The position numbers were made by a program, and so were the translations under genes. The notes beneath the pieces were generated by a model, which saw only the letters and a list, made by a program, of their open reading frames with translations, was not told where the DNA came from and did not search any database. Source: Dasypus novemcinctus (Eukaryota > Chordata > Mammalia > Cingulata > Dasypodidae). Taken from it: a stretch of DNA of 64,000 bases. Shown in pieces: positions 59,378 to 64,000 of the stretch. Positions within the stretch are counted from its first letter, which is position 1. Each line of letters begins with the position of its first letter. Location: contig NC_080694.1 in assembly GCF_030445035.2 (NCBI RefSeq), forward strand, positions 70,137,147 to 70,201,146. The letters run 5' to 3'.

Positions 59378-61210
59378 AACCGTCTTGCTTGCCATTGAAT
59401 ATACTCTGTTTTTTGGATGGACATTGTCCATCATCATCCTTTTGTTAGTTGCCCTGAGTGAGTCCAGTGAACTAGAGAGTAGATATTGCAAATCTGCTGA
59501 GATTTAGGGCTCAATTGACACATAAACAGACCAAAGATTTAAGTTTCTGGGACATATATTTAAGAAGTATAGTGCTAATAGGTTCAAATAAAAGGGGCAA
59601 CAGAGCCATGCATAGGGAAACTATAAACGAGTCTAACTCTCTTATATTGGAGATCATATATTTTAAGGTAAAGCCCACTGATAGGTTGCCGAATTCTTAA
59701 GCTTGTCTGTGTATAGTTTCTGGATGTCTCTAGAGCCCTCAGGAGCCCCGCTGCTTGAAGCACGTTTACTGAGGCAGTCAATGAGATCCTCCTGAAACAT
59801 ACCTAATTCCAACGTCTAGAATTAACTTCCACCTCAATTTGAAATCTCTTAGCAATAAAAATTCATTTATATTCAAAATTTCCCACTTATGGTCAAGGCC
59901 TTTGCCAAATGCATCACTAGATGGTGCTTGGTAATAATCCCTCAGTGCCAGGGACTCATCCCCAGGAGTCATGTCCCATGCCAGGGGGAAGGTAGTGCAT
60001 TTATATGCTGGGTTTGGCTTAAAGAGAGACCACATTTGAGCAACAAGGAGGCTTTCAGGACTTAAGTCTTAGGTAATGTAGGTAATACTAGGTAATACTA
60101 GGCTAAGTTTTAGTTTCACAAAAACAAGGTTTGTAAGTACAAGCATCAATTCCAAGGACCTGGCACATTAGTCTGTCCTCCTGCACTAGGCACTACCCCT
60201 GTACTTGGGGGATTCTTGCTGCTCTATTAGAGAATGTGGCAGGATGCCCCAGGATAGGAACTCAATATTCTTTAGGTTATTGTGTGGATCTCCACCCATC
60301 AAGACAATACCCCAGGACCATATGAACATATTCATATGCCATAGAGGCTTGCCCCAGGTGCACCCTTCCTCTCAACATCCTCCCATCATTGAAACACCAC
60401 ACCAGTGGTCCTCCCCTGCCATAGTTATGACCCTTCTGAAATCCAAAACCTCCCCAAAAACAAGGACAAAAATTAATAAATAAAAATAATAATAAAATAA
60501 AAAATAATAAAACAAGTAAAATACAAAAATTAAAAATAAAGTTTTTCATTGTATTTTTCATCACCATAAGGTATTATCTTTTATGTAGTGTGACAATTTC
60601 TCCCATATGTTCCCCCAGTGTCTTATTTTTTTTGTTGTTGCTTTATTTTCAAAGAAACTTTAGGATACAGACAGTTCCATCCACCTGCCCCATTGCTAAG
60701 GCCCTTTCAATATAAACAGAGTGAGCATTGCCCTTCTGAAATCCTCAAGCTTGAGGAATAAACAAATATACACAGGCAAAACAACTATGGACTAAAGCAG
60801 ACTTACTTTTCTAGCAATGGGAGAACTTGTAACATTGACTTAAAGGCAGTGGGCACCATAGGGGAGTAAGTGGGAAGAATAGGTGCAACAAGGGGTATTT
60901 TCTGGACATTGGTATTGTCCTGTTTGATATAATAATGATGGATACAGGCCATTATACATTCTGCCAAATCCTATAAAATTGTGCAGTGCAAAGTGTAAAC
61001 TATAATATATAGCCCATGGTTAGCAGCAATGATTCAATATGTGTTCATCTATTGTAACAAATGTGCCACACTAATGAAAGATGTTGCTAATGGGGGAAAG
61101 TGATGGAGGGATAGGGAGTAGGGTATATGGGAATTCTCCTTTATTTTCAATATAACTTTTATGTTATCTAAAACTTCTTTCAAAACATTTTTAAAATAAA
61201 TAAATAAAAC
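59378..61210 (+). mobile_element. L1 3' UTR insertion (older subfamily) with 5' inversion
   Basis: 60681-61210 is the plus-oriented 3' end with an A-rich tail. 59378-60680 is the upstream part in reverse. The inverted part ends in sequence complementary to GGCAAGCAAGACGG and the 3' part starts TTCCATCCACCTGCC. In the copy at 7056-7849 these are adjacent. Confidence 0.75.
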
Positions 61211-61730
61211 AGATAATATAAATGTAACTCATTTTCTATTCATGTTAGTGTGCATTACAGCTACTAAGCATGATTTAACAGCATCTTAAATAATGGGAAT
61301 TCCCACATGTCCAATAATAATTCCCAAGAGAGAACATAAACTTCCTTTCCCAATCTTCCTTAGAACTTGAATGCAGGTAGGTGTCCTGGGAACAAAGTTT
61401 AGATGCTGTAGCCTTAGGCATCAATTTAAAGAAGAGCAGTTTTAAAAAGCAGAGACTATGTCAAATCAGTGCTGTGGAGTATGTTGATCTTGGAACCAGC
61501 TTGGGGGAATGCAACACTGGGGTCTTGGATGCAGTGTACAGCTTCTGCAGTGGAACCTGCAGTGTTTGTGTCCAATAGTGTCCAAGCTTGATTATTATTC
61601 CTTCCAGGAGACTTTGTGATGTTCTCAATGTTCATTAAAAAGTTTATTTACTCTTAATACAGTTAGGGTTGGTACTATAGGGTGCAATTAAGAAAACATA
61701 GAGATAAAATAGTTAAAACTGAATGCATCT
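61211..61730. other. Spacer without recognised features
   Basis: No gene or repeat recognised. A 65-codon plus-strand frame at 61381 has no known motif. Confidence 0.4.
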
Positions 61731-62025
61731 TATGTCTTGGTTCTATTTATTCCTAAATATTTGAATCTGTTAGTTGCTATTATAAATCGATTTTTTTTCA
61801 GATTTCCTCCTCAGATTACACATCAGTAGTGGATAGAAACGCTATTGAATATTGCTTACTAACCTTGTATCCTGCCACTTTGGTGAACTCATCTAATAAT
61901 TCTAATAACTTTCTTGATAATTTTTCAGGATTTTCTAGATATAGGATGATGTCATCAGTAAATAGTGAAAGTTTTACTTCTTTCTTTCCTATTTAGGTGA
62001 CTTTTATGACTTTTTAAAATACATT
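61731..62025 (-). mobile_element. L1 ORF2 fragment, RT core region
   Basis: The minus strand reads through the RT catalytic motif as F-T-D-D (61953-61958 encode the two aspartates), followed by an ILYLENP-like stretch. It continues at 63055 after an insertion. Confidence 0.75.
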
Positions 62026-63054
62026 GTTTATTTTTTTAAAAGATACTTAGATCACACAAAATGTTACTGAAAAAATACAAAGGATTCCCATATTCCCCAC
62101 TCCCCACACCTCCTACCCTCCCCCACATTAACAACTCCTTTCAATAGTGTAGTACATTCATTGAAAATGATTAACATATTTGGAACATTGCCACTAAGCA
62201 TGGATTATAGTTAACATTGAAGTTTACATCTCATCCACTGAATTCTGTAAATTATGGCAGGATATGTAATGGCCTGTATCTGTCTTTGCAGGGTCATTCA
62301 GGAAATCCCAAGTCCCACAATTGCCCTCATATTATACCTCTATTTCCCTGTTCCTGCCTTCAGCACCTCCAGTGCTCACTGTCTCCACATCAATGATATA
62401 ATTTTTTCCATTGCTAGAATCACAATAAGTCTATAGTAGAATACCAGTAAGTCCACTCTAGTCCTTATTTTATTCCCCCATCCTGAGGATTCTGGGATGG
62501 TGATGCCCTCTCCAATTCTAATTGAGAGGGGTCATCGATCTCATATGGCCAATGGATGGGACTCTCTTGCTTGCAGTTGTAAACTCTCTTGGTCCCTTGG
62601 TATGGTGATTGTCCATCCTTCCCTCTTTTTATTTATCCTGGGTCAGTCCAATGAACTGGAGAGTAGCTGTTGCAACTCTGCTGAGCCTCAGGGTGCAGCT
62701 GGCACATGGACAGCCCAGAGATTCAAGTCTGTTGGACATACACTTACCAACTCTAGCACCAACTATAGGGTCAAAGAGAAGAGACACAATTGGAATGTGT
62801 AGAGAAGAAACAACTCTGTCACAATCAGGAGCACCAACTCCAAAGTAGGGCCTGCTGGCAAGGCACCAAAATCCAGAGCTATCTGCCATGACCATGGGAA
62901 CTGGATGTCTCTGGAGTCCTCAGGAGCCCCATTATTTGGAGGGTATCTACTTTGGCAGTCAATGAGATCCTGCTGAAATGAGTATATGCATTACCTCTGA
63001 TATGACCAACAACTCACTTTGAAGACTCTTTGCCATATAAACTCATTTGCCTTT
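62026..63054 (-). mobile_element. L1 3' UTR insertion inside ORF2, not inverted
   Basis: The poly-T start and all blocks run in minus orientation, as at 32118-33130. CTTTTAT near 62002 and 63058 may be a short site duplication. Confidence 0.75.
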
Positions 63055-64000
63055 AGCCTTTTATTTCTTTATCTAGCCTAATTGTTCTAGCTAGAACGTT
63101 TAAAACAATATTGAATAATAAAGGTGACAGTGGACATCCTTGTCTTTCTTTGATCTCAGCAGGAAAGCTTTCAGTCTTTCACATTTGAGTACAATGTTAG
63201 CTGTAGATTTTTCATATATGCACTTTACCATATCGAGAAAGATTCCTTCTATTCTTATCTTTTGGAGTGCTTTATCAAGAAATGGTGCCATATTTTGTCA
63301 AATACCTTTTCTGCATCAATTGAGATGATCGTGTGATTTTTCTTCATCAACTTATCAATGTGGTGTATTACTCTAATTGATTTTCTTGTGTTAAACCACT
63401 CTGCATACCTGGGATAAAACCCACTTGATCATGATGCATAATTATTTTAATGTGTCTTTGGATTTGATTTGCAAATATATGAGGGTTTTTCCATTTATAT
63501 TCATTAGAGATATTAGTCTGTAATTTTTTTTGTAGTATCATTATCTGACTTTGGTATTAGGGTAATGACGGCTTCTTAAAATGAGATTAGCGGCGTTCTT
63601 TTATGTTCAATTTTTGGAAATGCTTGAGCAAGATCGGTATTAGTTCATCTTTGAAAGATTAATAGAATTTGTCTCTGAAACTATCTGGTCCCAGGCTTTT
63701 CAACTTTGGGTACATTCTGATGTCTGTTTCAATCTTGTTTGTGTGTATGTGATCCGTTTGTTGAGGTCTTCTATTCTTCTAAAGTCAGTGTTGGTGTTTT
63801 TTCTAGGAATTTGTACATCTTGTCTAGATTTTCCTGTCATAGAGTTGTTCAGAGTATCCTTTTATGATTTGGCATATGTCCCACCTTTCATTTCTGATTA
63901 TATTTCTTTGTGTATTCTTTTCTTTTTTGGCGTAGCTCAAGATTTTTCAATTTTGTTAAGAATCTTCTCAAAGAACCAACTCTTGGCTTTTTAAATTCTC
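63055..64000 (-). mobile_element. L1 ORF2 fragment, continuing beyond the window
   Basis: The minus-strand frame 63100-63291 gives the RT region upstream of the catalytic motif ([20 protein letters not shown]). The order continues toward the ORF2 N-terminus and the element is cut by the window edge. Stops and frameshifts are present. Confidence 0.8.

Noticed and set aside
1-64000. Bacterial-type features (operons, CRISPR arrays, insertion sequences, riboswitches)
   Set aside because: Sequence content is mammalian throughout. The tandem repeats found belong to L1-type UTRs and microsatellites, and no spaced-repeat array is present.

Overview
The window is vertebrate, almost certainly mammalian, nuclear DNA from a gene-poor, AT-rich, retrotransposon-dense region. 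The best guess is an armadillo (Xenarthra, Dasypus-like). Six SINE copies match the tRNA-derived DAS type I associate with armadillos. The L1 lineage has an unusual, very long 3' UTR that recurs about a dozen times. MIR, MER5-like, MLT2-like and ERVL remnants place it in a placental mammal. Lineage and repeat family names come from memory of the families, not from a search.

Only one intact protein-coding gene is convincing: an olfactory receptor of the OR14 family, close to OR14J1 (11750-12709, +, 319 residues, single coding exon). A second OR14 copy at about 50993-51957 is a pseudogene with a frameshift, in-frame stops and a destroyed DRY motif. The two lie in a direct segmental duplication, copy A from about 7850 to 13360 and copy B from about 47320 to 53905, with an outlying matching flank at 17670-17884 versus 59108-59330. 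Later insertions differ between the copies, which orders them in time.

Layout. 1-5868: an old minus-strand L1 ORF2 body split by two L1 3' fragments and a SINE. 5869-7849: L1 3' UTR sequence in both orientations. 7850-13360: duplication copy A with the intact OR. 13160-13570: a foldback inverted repeat beside a short L1. 14575-17430: a long L1 3' UTR. 17885-21129: a full-length ORF1-bearing L1 derivative lacking nearly all of ORF2 (HAL1-like) with perfect target-site duplications. 22780-24345: a decayed ERVL integrase-dUTPase fragment. 24366-28855: L1 insertions with 5' inversions, a small tRNA-SINE, a solo LTR and a possible retrocopy. About 30010-31465: an isolated CpG-rich, GC-rich segment. 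32118-42600: a near-full-length but dead minus-strand L1 hosting three SINEs. 43296-47222: solo LTR, L1 3' end, old L1 and MIR. 47320-53905: copy B. 53918-58715: a second HAL1-like element with tandem 5' UTR monomers. 59378-61210: another inverted L1. 61731-64000: an L1 ORF2 split by another L1 3' UTR.

No operon-like or cooperating gene set is present. The most interesting signals are the RT-less, ORF1-carrying L1 family, the many 5'-inverted L1 insertions, the datable duplication of the OR, and the GC-rich island.
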